Below, piece by piece: positions 26,281 through 34,229 of a DNA stretch of 64,000 bases. The position numbers and the translations under genes were made by a program. Source of the DNA: Pseudomonas agarici. Lineage in GTDB: Bacteria; Pseudomonadota; Gammaproteobacteria; Pseudomonadales; Pseudomonadaceae. The notes under the pieces are model-generated. The model was not told the DNA's origin, did not search any database, and saw only the letters and a list, made by a program, of their open reading frames with translations. The stretch covers positions 96,604-160,603 of the forward strand of contig NZ_FOAR01000003.1 of the NCBI RefSeq assembly GCF_900109755.1, written 5' to 3'. Each line of letters starts with the position of its first letter. The first letter of the stretch is position 1.

Positions 26281-27456
26281 GTGCTAGAGCGACTCGAAGT
26301 ACTTCCAGCCGATCCACTTCTCGGCTTGATCGAATTATTTCAATCCGATACCAGGCCAAGCAAAATGGACCTTGGCGTCGGGGTATATAAAGACCCAACC
26401 GGGGCCACGCCTATCATGCCGTCGGTAAAGCAGGCCGAATCGGTAATTCTTGAAACCCAACAGTCTAAGAGCTATTACAGTTCGGAAGGTAACTTACGTT
26501 TTCTGGAGTCTGCAGAGGAGCTGGTTTTTTCTGATCCGGGTAGTTTGAACAACCGGATCAGCGCATGCCAATCGATTGGCGGTACAGGCGGACTTCAACT
26601 GGGGGCCGCGCTTAGCCGCAAAGCTCGCAGTCATCAGCGAATCTGGGTGGGCACCCTGACATGGCCAAACCATGTAGCCATATTTGAAAATGCCGGCCTT
26701 GAAGTGCTCACCTACGATTACTACAACCCGGCCAGCCACCAGGTGATGTTCGACAACCTGATGAGCGCGGTGAAACGCAGCCAGCCCGGTGATTTATTTC
26801 TCATGCATGCCTGCTGCCATAACCCGACCGGCGCCGATCTTGATCACGACCAATGGAAAATACTGGCGCATCTGATGCTGCAATATGGGGTAATCCCTTT
26901 TATCGACAGTGCCTATCTCGGAATGGGCAAAAGCTTCAAAGAGGACGCCTGGGGACTTCGTCTGCTAGTGAATACCTTCCCGGAAGCACTGGTTGCGGTG
27001 TCGTTCTCCAAGAACTTCGGTTTGTATCGGGAGAGGACGGGAGTATTGTTTGCACTGTCGCCAAATGCCTCCTGCAAACGAGCGGTCGATACCCAACTTC
27101 GCAGCGTGGCGAGGGCGACCTACTCCAACCCACCCGACCATGGAGCGGAAATAGTCGCGACCATCCTGGCCAGCCCTTCGTTGAAAGCCCAGTGGCACTC
27201 AGAGCTCACCGAGGCGGCGAATCATATACGTGAGATAAGGAACCGCCTTGCCAGTTATGAAAACGCCGGAGCAATCCAGCTCTCCCATGTGAAGGCCCAG
27301 AATGGAACCTTCTCTCTGCTCTCGATTGATTACGATCAAGTGTTGAAGTTGAGGCGTGACTTCGGCATCTACGTGCCCTATTCGGGCAGGATCAATGTCG
27401 CTGGATTGCAGATAGAAACCATCGATCCATTTGTTTCAGCGCTCCACTCGCTATAA
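26281..27456 (+). CDS. Class I aminotransferase, aspartate/aromatic type
   Basis: This 391-residue PLP enzyme resembles AspC/TyrB. It has LGVGVYKDPTGATPIMPSV near the N-terminus, HACCHNPTGADL for the Asn-Pro contact, PFIDSAYLGMG with the Asp that pairs with the PLP ring nitrogen, and SFSKNFGLYRERTG with the Schiff-base lysine. It starts at GTG 26281. The stop at 27456 lies at the edge of repeat R3, so this is the last gene of the island. It probably transaminates a product of the imported amino acid. Confidence 0.85.
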   Translation: MLERLEVLPADPLLGLIELFQSDTRPSKMDLGVGVYKDPTGATPIMPSVKQAESVILETQQSKSYYSSEGNLRFLESAEELVFSDPGSLNNRISACQSIGGTGGLQLGAALSRKARSHQRIWVGTLTWPNHVAIFENAGLEVLTYDYYNPASHQVMFDNLMSAVKRSQPGDLFLMHACCHNPTGADLDHDQWKILAHLMLQYGVIPFIDSAYLGMGKSFKEDAWGLRLLVNTFPEALVAVSFSKNFGLYRERTGVLFALSPNASCKRAVDTQLRSVARATYSNPPDHGAEIVATILASPSLKAQWHSELTEAANHIREIRNRLASYENAGAIQLSHVKAQNGTFSLLSIDYDQVLKLRRDFGIYVPYSGRINVAGLQIETIDPFVSALHSL

Positions 27457-27484
27457 GAGATAGATTCCGAGGGAGTTCAGAAAC

Positions 27485-27506
27485 GAAAAAAGCGGCTCAA
27501 GGCCGC
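27485..27506 (-). terminator. Terminator of the second tRNA pair
   Basis: On the minus strand the sequence AGCGGC-CTTGA-GCCGCT is followed by TTTTTT. Same hairpin as at 20872. Confidence 0.78.
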
Positions 27507-27554
27507 TATTTCCGTGGCTTCCAGGCGTTCAGTGGGCCTTAGTGGAAGCAAATA

Positions 27555-27631
27555 TGGCGCAGCGGACGGGACTCGAACCCGCGACCCCCGGCGTGACAGG
27601 CCGGTATTCTAACCGACTGAACTACCGCTGC
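27555..27631 (-). tRNA. tRNA-Asp (GTC), copy 2
   Basis: Identical to the copy at 20940-21016, with encoded CCA. Confidence 0.95.
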
Positions 27632-27650
27632 GCGTAACACTGACAACGAA

Positions 27651-27726
27651 TGGTGGGTGATGACGGGATCGAACCGCCGACCCTCTGCTTGTAAGGCAGA
27701 TGCTCTCCCGGCTGAGCTAATCACCC
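27651..27726 (-). tRNA. tRNA-Val (TAC), copy 2
   Basis: Identical to the copy at 21036-21111, with encoded CCA. Confidence 0.95.
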
Positions 27727-27885
27727 TTCGCTTTCGGTGTGGCGCGCATTCTACGGAGCGCTCTATACTCTGGCAAGCACTTTTTTTAATATTTTTCTCA
27801 GGCCTTCCAAAGACTTAGCAGAGGGTTGGCCTATCGGGCCATGAAGAGAATAATGCCCTCCTTTGTTAAAGGAGAGATTCACCCC

Positions 27886-28806
27886 ATGTGGTTCAAAAAC
27901 CTGCTTATCTATCGCCTGACCCAAGATCTGCCTTTTGATGCCGAGGCGCTGGAAACCGCACTGGCGAGCAAACCGGCCCGCCCCTGTGCAAGCCAGGAGT
28001 TGACCACCTATGGCTTCGTCGCTCCGTTTGGCAAAGGTGAAGAGGCTCCGCTGGTTCACGTCAGTGGTGACTTTCTGCTGGTCGCGGCGCGCAAGGAAGA
28101 GCGCATCCTACCCGGTAGCGTGGTGCGTGATGCACTGAAGGAAAAGGTCGAGGAGATCGAAGCCGAGCAAATGCGCAAGGTCTACAAGAAGGAACGCGAT
28201 CAACTGAAGGATGAAATCATCCAGGCGTTCCTGCCCCGTGCCTTTATCCGTCGCTCGGCGACCTTTGCCGCGATCGCGCCGAAACAGGGCCTGATCCTGG
28301 TCAACTCGGCCAGCCCGAAACGCGCCGAGGACCTGCTGTCGACACTGCGTGAGGTACTCGGCACTCTGCCAGTCCGCCCGCTGACCGTGAAGACCGCGCC
28401 GACCGCCGTGATGACCGACTGGGTCAAGACCCTGAAAGCCGCCGAGCACTTCTTCGTTCTCGACGAGTGCGAACTGCGTGACACCCAGGAAGATGGTGGC
28501 ATCGTCCGTTGCAAGCGCCAGGACCTGACTGGCGAGGAAATCCAACTGCACCTGAGCACCGGTAAGATGGTCACCCAACTGGCATTGGCCTGGCAGGACA
28601 AGTTGTCCTTCGTGCTCGATGACAAGATGGTGGTCAAGCGCCTGAAGTTTGAAGACCTGCTCCAGGACCAGGCTGAACAGGACGGTGGCGAAGAAGCCCT
28701 GGGCCAATTGGATGCCAGTTTCACCCTGATGATGCTGACCTTCGGCGAGTTCCTGCCGGAACTGTTCGAGGCCTTGGGTGGCGAGGAAATGCCGCAGGGT
28801 ATCTGA
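27886..28806 (+). CDS. rdgC: Recombination-associated protein RdgC
   Basis: This 306-residue protein matches RdgC over its full length: [12 protein letters not shown] start, [13 protein letters not shown], and [17 protein letters not shown]. RdgC forms a ring around DNA and restrains RecA. ATG 27886 follows GGAGAG; the open frame upstream has no family likeness. Confidence 0.96.
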   Translation: MWFKNLLIYRLTQDLPFDAEALETALASKPARPCASQELTTYGFVAPFGKGEEAPLVHVSGDFLLVAARKEERILPGSVVRDALKEKVEEIEAEQMRKVYKKERDQLKDEIIQAFLPRAFIRRSATFAAIAPKQGLILVNSASPKRAEDLLSTLREVLGTLPVRPLTVKTAPTAVMTDWVKTLKAAEHFFVLDECELRDTQEDGGIVRCKRQDLTGEEIQLHLSTGKMVTQLALAWQDKLSFVLDDKMVVKRLKFEDLLQDQAEQDGGEEALGQLDASFTLMMLTFGEFLPELFEALGGEEMPQGI

Positions 28807-28942
28807 GACCATTTGCAGCTGGACGCGGTCTTGTGGCGGGGCCGCTCAACATCGTCCAGAGCAAGGAAACCCCATGCGCGAATCGACCGCACAAACTGAC
28901 TGAATGGCAACTTGATTTGATCCTTAGATCGATAATGGGCAC

Positions 28943-29006
28943 TATAATGCGCAACGTGGGGACGACCCTGCGGCTCGATCAAGTTGTCAATCCGGGGACG
29001 ACCCCA
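28943..29006 (+). promoter_or_regulatory. Guanidine-II riboswitch (mini-ykkC) with promoter
   Basis: Two short hairpins with the same loop lie in tandem: GGGG-ACGA-CCC at 28958-28968 and GGGG-ACGA-CCCC at 28994-29005. Paired ACGR-loop hairpins upstream of a Gdx/SugE gene define the guanidine-II riboswitch, which binds guanidinium and frees the ribosome site. A perfect -10 box, TATAAT, is at 28943-28948; the -35 box is weak. The second hairpin ends about 10 bp before the ribosome site of the exporter. Confidence 0.93.
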
Positions 29007-29025
29007 TCAATCGATAAAGGTCATC

Positions 29026-29343
29026 ATGTCCTGGGTCATTCTATTTTTCGCTGGTTTGTTTGAAGTCGGCTGGGCCGTCGGCCTGAAATACACCGATGGA
29101 TTCAGCCGTCCACTGCCCACCGCCCTTACCGTTGCAGCCATGGCCATCAGCCTCGGCCTGCTGGGCCTGGCCATGAAGGAATTGCCGTTGGGCACTGCCT
29201 ACGCGATCTGGACGGGTGTCGGTGCAGTGGGCACGGTGATCGCCGGCATCCTCCTGTTTGGCGAGTCCATGGCCCTATTGCGGCTGCTCAGTGTGGCCTT
29301 GATCATTGCCGGGCTGATCGGCCTGAAGGTCTCGACGGCCTGA
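29026..29343 (+). CDS. gdx: Guanidinium exporter, SMR family (Gdx/SugE)
   Basis: This 105-residue protein has four membrane segments. [20 protein letters not shown] holds the essential membrane Glu of the SMR family, and [15 protein letters not shown] is the third-helix motif of the Gdx/SugE subgroup. It exports guanidinium against protons. Control by the upstream riboswitch supports the subgroup. Confidence 0.95.
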   Translation: MSWVILFFAGLFEVGWAVGLKYTDGFSRPLPTALTVAAMAISLGLLGLAMKELPLGTAYAIWTGVGAVGTVIAGILLFGESMALLRLLSVALIIAGLIGLKVSTA

Positions 29344-29354
29344 ACCCTTGCCAC

Positions 29355-29390
29355 TCCCGCTGGTCGACTCCAGCGGGATTAGGTTCTCTC
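29355..29390. terminator. Terminator between gdx and the LplT-PlsC-type gene
   Basis: Perfect 9-bp stem TCCCGCTGG / CCAGCGGGA (29355-29378) with a TCGACT loop, then a T-containing tail. It sits between convergent genes and may serve both. Confidence 0.65.
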
Positions 29391-31267
29391 TATCGATAGG
29401 TCATTCCGCGCAACTGCAACACCTGCTCGCGCAATTGCGCCGGCACCGCCACCTCAGCCGCCACCGCCGCTCCAGCCACCAGTGTCACCCGTGACCAGAA
29501 GCGACGGAACAGGCCCTTACGCGGGTCCCGACTGAAGAAACTGCCCCACAGGCCTTGCAGCGCCAGTGGAATCACCGGCACCGGGGTTTCTTCCAGCACG
29601 CGGGTCACGCCGCCCTTGAACTCGTTGATCTCGCCATCGCCGGTCAGCTTGCCCTCGGGAAAAATGCACACCAGCTCGCCGTTCTTCAGGTATTGGGCGA
29701 TCTTCTTGAACGCACGCTCGTAGATCTCCAGGTCTTCGCCGCGTGCGGCAATCGGAATGGCGCCGGCGGTACGGAAGATGAAGTTGAGCACCGGTAGCTG
29801 GTAGATCTTGTAGTACATCACGAAGCGAATGGGCCGGCGCACCGCGCCACCGATCAACAGTGCATCGACGAACGACACGTGGTTACATACCAACAACGCC
29901 GCCCCCTCATCGGGGATCGACTCGAGGTTCTTATGCTCGACTCGGTACATGGAATGGCTGAGCAGCCAGATCATGAAACGCATGCTGAACTCGGGGACGA
30001 TTTTGAAGATGTAGGCGTTGACCGCGACGTTCATCAGCGACACGACGAGGAACAACTCCGGAATCGATAGCTTCGCCACACTCAACAAGAGGATCGAGAC
30101 GATTGCCGAAACCACCATGAACAATGCATTGAGAATGTTGTTCGCGGCAATCACCCGAGCCCGCTCATTCTCAGCGGTGCGTGACTGGATCAAGGCATAC
30201 AGCGGCACGATATAGAAACCGCCGAAGACTCCCAGCCCAAGGATATCGAGCAACACCCACCACGCTGGGTGGTGGCCCAGCACATTCAGCCAATCATTGG
30301 CCTGGACGTTCTGCGGTAAGTTGCCTGAATGCCACCACAACAGCAGGCCGAACAGGGTCAGACCGAAGGAGCCAAATGGCACCAGGCCAATTTCCACCTT
30401 GCGCCCGGACAGGCGCTCGCAGAGCATCGAGCCGACCGCAATGCCCACCGAGAATACCGTGAGAATCAGTGTGACTACGGTTTCATCGCCGTACAACCAC
30501 GCCTTGGCGTAGGCCGGAATTTGCGTCAGGTAGATCGCCCCGACAAACCAGAACCAGGAGTTGCCGACAATCGAGCGCGAGACCGCCGGTGTCTGCCCCA
30601 ACCCCAGGCGCAAGGTGGCCCAGGACTGGCTGAAGATATTCCAGTTCAGCCGCAGTCGTGGGCTGGACGCCGCCGCACGGGGAATGCCATGACTGGCAAG
30701 ATAGCCAAGGACCGCCACGCCGACGATGGTCACGGAGACTACCGGCGCGTAATGGCCGGACGACATCATTATCCCGGCACCGATAGTCCCGGCCAGGATC
30801 GCCAGGAAGGTACCCATCTCCACCAGGCCATTGCCGCCCACCAACTCTTCTTCACGTAGCGCCTGGGGCAAGATTGAATATTTCACCGGTCCGAACAGCG
30901 CCGAATGGGTGCCCATGGCGAACAGTGCCACCAGCATCAGGGACAAGTGATCGAACAGAAAGCCCACGGCCCCGACCGCCATGATGACAACTTCCCCAAG
31001 CTTGATCAGCCGGATCAGCGCATCCTTGGCGAACTTCTCGCCAAACTGCCCGGCCAGGGCCGAAAACAGGAAGAACGGCAGGATAAACAGCAGAGCACAG
31101 AGATTGACCCAGATACCGCGATCACCATCGATGCTCAACTTGTAGAGGATGGCGAGGATCAACGACTGTTTGAAGATATTGTCGTTGAACGCGCCGAGCG
31201 CCTGGGTCACGAAGAACGGCAGGAAGCGCCGTGTACGCAGTAGGCCGAACTGTGAGGGGTGACTCAT
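29390..31267 (-). CDS. MFS (LplT-like) plus glycerophospholipid acyltransferase fusion
   Basis: This 625-residue protein has two parts. Residues 1-~410 are a twelve-helix MFS domain with FVTQALGAFNDNIFKQSLI and FGPVKYSILPQ, typical of the lysophospholipid flippase LplT. The C-terminal part is a PlsC-type acyltransferase with NHVSFVDALLIGG (an NHxxxxD box) and FPEGKLT. It would bring lysophospholipid inward and re-acylate it. The AMP-ligase domain found in Aas is missing, so an acyl donor must come from acyl-CoA or acyl-ACP. ATG 31267 gives the family start. Confidence 0.88.
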   Translation of the reverse strand: MSHPSQFGLLRTRRFLPFFVTQALGAFNDNIFKQSLILAILYKLSIDGDRGIWVNLCALLFILPFFLFSALAGQFGEKFAKDALIRLIKLGEVVIMAVGAVGFLFDHLSLMLVALFAMGTHSALFGPVKYSILPQALREEELVGGNGLVEMGTFLAILAGTIGAGIMMSSGHYAPVVSVTIVGVAVLGYLASHGIPRAAASSPRLRLNWNIFSQSWATLRLGLGQTPAVSRSIVGNSWFWFVGAIYLTQIPAYAKAWLYGDETVVTLILTVFSVGIAVGSMLCERLSGRKVEIGLVPFGSFGLTLFGLLLWWHSGNLPQNVQANDWLNVLGHHPAWWVLLDILGLGVFGGFYIVPLYALIQSRTAENERARVIAANNILNALFMVVSAIVSILLLSVAKLSIPELFLVVSLMNVAVNAYIFKIVPEFSMRFMIWLLSHSMYRVEHKNLESIPDEGAALLVCNHVSFVDALLIGGAVRRPIRFVMYYKIYQLPVLNFIFRTAGAIPIAARGEDLEIYERAFKKIAQYLKNGELVCIFPEGKLTGDGEINEFKGGVTRVLEETPVPVIPLALQGLWGSFFSRDPRKGLFRRFWSRVTLVAGAAVAAEVAVPAQLREQVLQLRGMTYR

Positions 31268-31501
31268 CTTCCATGGTCCTGAGTGGCGCCGAAAGTGGCT
31301 TCTTATTGGAATGCGGATCACCGCTCCAGGCCACAACCTTACCTAATCCTGAAGCTCTATTTCATCATTGCTGTAAGACAGGGTAAAACAAAGCGCTCGC
31401 CGTTACAGGTGCCTGGCACATACGGATACCGACTCGACACCTTCCCGGCGATATTCAGCACCGCCCAGAGGCGGCACCGGTAAAGCCGCGGCGCAGGCTG
31501 G

Positions 31502-32128
31502 TCATGAGCGATGCAGCGCCTGTTGATTGGAAGCCGGGATCGAAGACCGAGACAACGCCACCCCGTCATTCACGGCGCACTGCCATTGCGCCGTGCTGAC
31601 CACGGCGGCAAAACGCGTGTGGAACACCACGCTGAAAACCCGATGGATCTCCTCCGCGCTGGCTTGCCCCGCTGCGTTGGCATAGGGCAGCGAGCCGCTG
31701 GCATCACTGAGGAACTCGACCGCCAGGCCACGGTGGGTGGCTTCGAAGATCGTCGAGGCATCGCAATTGTGGGTCATGTAGCCCACCACGCTCAGAGTGT
31801 CGATATTGCGCGCCGCCAACCATTGGCCAAGGTCGGTATCGGCAAAGGCAGAGGGCAGTGTCTTGTGGATCAGATGATCGTGGGCACGCGAGCCCACGAC
31901 CGGATGCAGCGCCCATCCCGACGAGCCGATGGCAAACAGCGGCGAGTCGATGGGACTGTCGTTTTGTACGACCACCACCGGAATACCCACGGCATTCGCC
32001 GTATCGATGGCCTTGCCGATATTGGCCAGTGATGCATCGATTGGCGGGTATTCGATCAGCAGGTTGCCGCTGACATATTCGTTCTGCACATCGATCACGA
32101 TCAGCGCACGACGGGGAGCGTGGGACAT
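31502..32128 (-). CDS. Cysteine hydrolase, isochorismatase family
   Basis: This 208-residue protein has the family triad: Asp in ALIVIDVQNEY, Lys in IHKTLPSAF, and the nucleophile Cys in GYMTHNCDAS. Such enzymes split amides or vinyl ethers. The gene is divergent from a GlxA-like regulator 121 bp away, a common pairing in which the regulator controls the hydrolase. The substrate is unknown. Confidence 0.87.
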   Translation of the reverse strand: MSHAPRRALIVIDVQNEYVSGNLLIEYPPIDASLANIGKAIDTANAVGIPVVVVQNDSPIDSPLFAIGSSGWALHPVVGSRAHDHLIHKTLPSAFADTDLGQWLAARNIDTLSVVGYMTHNCDASTIFEATHRGLAVEFLSDASGSLPYANAAGQASAEEIHRVFSVVFHTRFAAVVSTAQWQCAVNDGVALSRSSIPASNQQALHRS

Positions 32129-32249
32129 GGTTCAACTCCTTGGTAAACAGGTTGGCGCCCATCATTGCCCACCCCTCATCTATCCATAAGTGGCCCGTAA
32201 GACAATATTCGATAAGATCGGGCCAAATCCAGCGGCAGAGCGCACCTTG

Positions 32250-33206
32250 ATGAACACGATCCATATCGCCGTGATCGCTTTCAACGGCATCAGTCCATTT
32301 CATCTGTCCGTGCCGGCGCTGGTGTTCGCAGAGCAACGCGAAGGTATCGATACCCCGCGCTTTTCTCTGAAGGTCTGTGGATTCGAATCCGGCCCGTTCG
32401 GCACCTGCGCCGGTTTCGATATTCAGCTCCACCATGGACTGGAGATCCTCGCCCAGGCCGACGTGATCATCATGCCGTCCTGGCGAGATCCTGAAGAGCG
32501 ACCGCCCGAGCCATTGCTTGAAGCCTTGCGCCGGGCGCACGACAAAGGTACGCGGATCGTCGGTCTGTGCCTGGGCGCCTTTGTGCTGGCCGAGGCCGGA
32601 TTGCTGGACGGACGCAAGGCCACCACTCACTGGAACTGGGCAGCGGCCTTCTCTCGTCGATACCCGCTAGTGCTGCTGGATGCCGCTGTGCTGTACGCAG
32701 AATCCGACCACTTGCTGACCTCCGCCGGTACCGCCGCCAGCCTGGATTGCTGCCTGTACTTGATGCAACAACTGTGCGGCGCCGAGGTCACGCACAAGGT
32801 CGCCCGGCAACTGGTAGTCGCGCCCCACCGTTCGGGTGGCCAGGCACAGTTCATCGAGCGGCCGATCCCCGTGGCGGGCGAGCACGACCGCATGGGGCAA
32901 CTGTTACAATGGCTCGGGCAGAACTTCACCCGCAGCCATTGCCTTGATGAATTGGCCGACCGGGCGGCGATGAGTCGCCGATCATTTACCCGACACTTCC
33001 GGCAACTGACCGGCACCACCGTCGGCCACTGGCTGTTGGGACAACGCCTGAGCCATGCCCAGCGCCTGCTGGAAAGCAGCCCGCACAGCATAGAGGCCAT
33101 CGCCCTGGAGGCCGGATTCGGCACAGCGCTGTCATTGCGGCAACATTTCAACGCTTCGCTGCAGATTTCCCCATCGGCTTACCGGGCCCAATTTATCGGG
33201 CGCTGA
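32250..33206 (+). CDS. GlxA-family AraC-type regulator
   Basis: This 318-residue protein has an N-terminal DJ-1/PfpI-like domain (IVGLCLGAFVLAEAGLLDGRKATTHW) and a C-terminal AraC DNA-binding domain with two helix-turn-helices (LDELADRAAMSRRSFTRHF, then SIEAIALEAGFGTALSLRQHF). ATG 32250 fits the family start. Regulation of the divergent hydrolase is likely. Confidence 0.88.
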   Translation: MNTIHIAVIAFNGISPFHLSVPALVFAEQREGIDTPRFSLKVCGFESGPFGTCAGFDIQLHHGLEILAQADVIIMPSWRDPEERPPEPLLEALRRAHDKGTRIVGLCLGAFVLAEAGLLDGRKATTHWNWAAAFSRRYPLVLLDAAVLYAESDHLLTSAGTAASLDCCLYLMQQLCGAEVTHKVARQLVVAPHRSGGQAQFIERPIPVAGEHDRMGQLLQWLGQNFTRSHCLDELADRAAMSRRSFTRHFRQLTGTTVGHWLLGQRLSHAQRLLESSPHSIEAIALEAGFGTALSLRQHFNASLQISPSAYRAQFIGR

Positions 33207-33225
33207 GCGGCCCCTTGCCAGCGAA

Positions 33226-33978
33226 TCACTCGGTAGATAGACGTAGGTCATTGAACACGGGGCGAACCTCGGGTTCGGGCGCCTCACGACGAGCATCCAA
33301 CTGAAACTCCTTGCGCAGCCAACCGGCATCCAGCGCCGGCTCCATACCCGGTGCCGGTCGCTTGATTTCGTCGCCACGAAGCAGGTCATTGCGCAAGATC
33401 GCAAAACGCGCCCTGCTGATATGCCCGCCGGAACCGTAGAAGCCGGCCCGCCCCAGCTTGGCGGCGACGCCGGTCTCCCCGCCGAACCAGCCAGCGCCAA
33501 TGCCCAGGCGGCTCATGAAAAAAGCCCGATCCCTGAGGATCGACGCACAGACCTCCACCAGTGCGATAAAACCTTGGACCACCATGTCCATGGCGTCCAG
33601 GCCGTGCAGGACGGCGATTCGCCGACCAATACAACGCCAGCCTTTGCTCACCAGCAACCTGTCGATGACCTCATGGGCATGCATAACCCGTCGCCGGGCA
33701 TCGCGCTCGCGCAACAGCGCTTCCTTGAGGGAGTAGAACGCAAAGGCCAAGGGCGCCGCGCCCTGGGGGCGCATCGAGTCCGAGGGTAGGACATGCCGCA
33801 GTTGCCGATGAATACCGAACAGGACATCGGGGCTCAACAGCAGGTCGGCCTGGCGCGACAAGGGTTGTGCGGCGATCTCCAGGACCAGGGCGAAGGTCAG
33901 AGTCAGGTCCGCGCCACGGAGTTGGCTTACGAGGTAATCAGCGTTCAGAGGGGATGCCGGGGATGTGTAGACGGGCAT
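33226..33978 (-). CDS. Protein of unknown function
   Basis: This 250-residue soluble-looking protein has no signal peptide. A central helical region (HAHEVIDRLLVSKGWRC) is followed by a small glycine-rich segment (IGAGWFGGETGVAAKLGRAG). Start 33978 (MPVYTSPASP) is chosen as the first sensible ATG. It is convergent with the GlxA-like gene and divergent from the hybrid kinase. I do not recognise the family. Confidence 0.65.
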   Translation of the reverse strand: MPVYTSPASPLNADYLVSQLRGADLTLTFALVLEIAAQPLSRQADLLLSPDVLFGIHRQLRHVLPSDSMRPQGAAPLAFAFYSLKEALLRERDARRRVMHAHEVIDRLLVSKGWRCIGRRIAVLHGLDAMDMVVQGFIALVEVCASILRDRAFFMSRLGIGAGWFGGETGVAAKLGRAGFYGSGGHISRARFAILRNDLLRGDEIKRPAPGMEPALDAGWLRKEFQLDARREAPEPEVRPVFNDLRLSTE

Positions 33979-34229
33979 GATCGACCTAGAAAAATCAGCT
34001 ATGGGATCTGTACCAGACTGACCGCCCCCTCGCCGCCCAGCTTTCAATTAGCGCTCGCCGACAGGCACATTGCCTGCCCGATTGCTTCAACGTTCCATTG
34101 CCCGCGAGCCCCTTGGGAGACCTAAAAGCTCCAGGAATCAATGCCACGCCTACACGCCACTCGACCGTCGTGCGAGACTGTAGCGCCGGGGTCGGACTGC
34201 CTTCGGGATATCTTTTGTCTGGAGTTTCC

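Larger units (their letters stand above)
27457..27748. repeat. tRNA-flank repeat R3
   Basis: This is the second full copy of the tRNA-Asp/tRNA-Val segment. The part 27485-27748 is essentially identical to R2; upstream, GAGATAGATTCCG is a weaker match to the R1/R2 left arm. It joins the island to rdgC. Confidence 0.85.
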
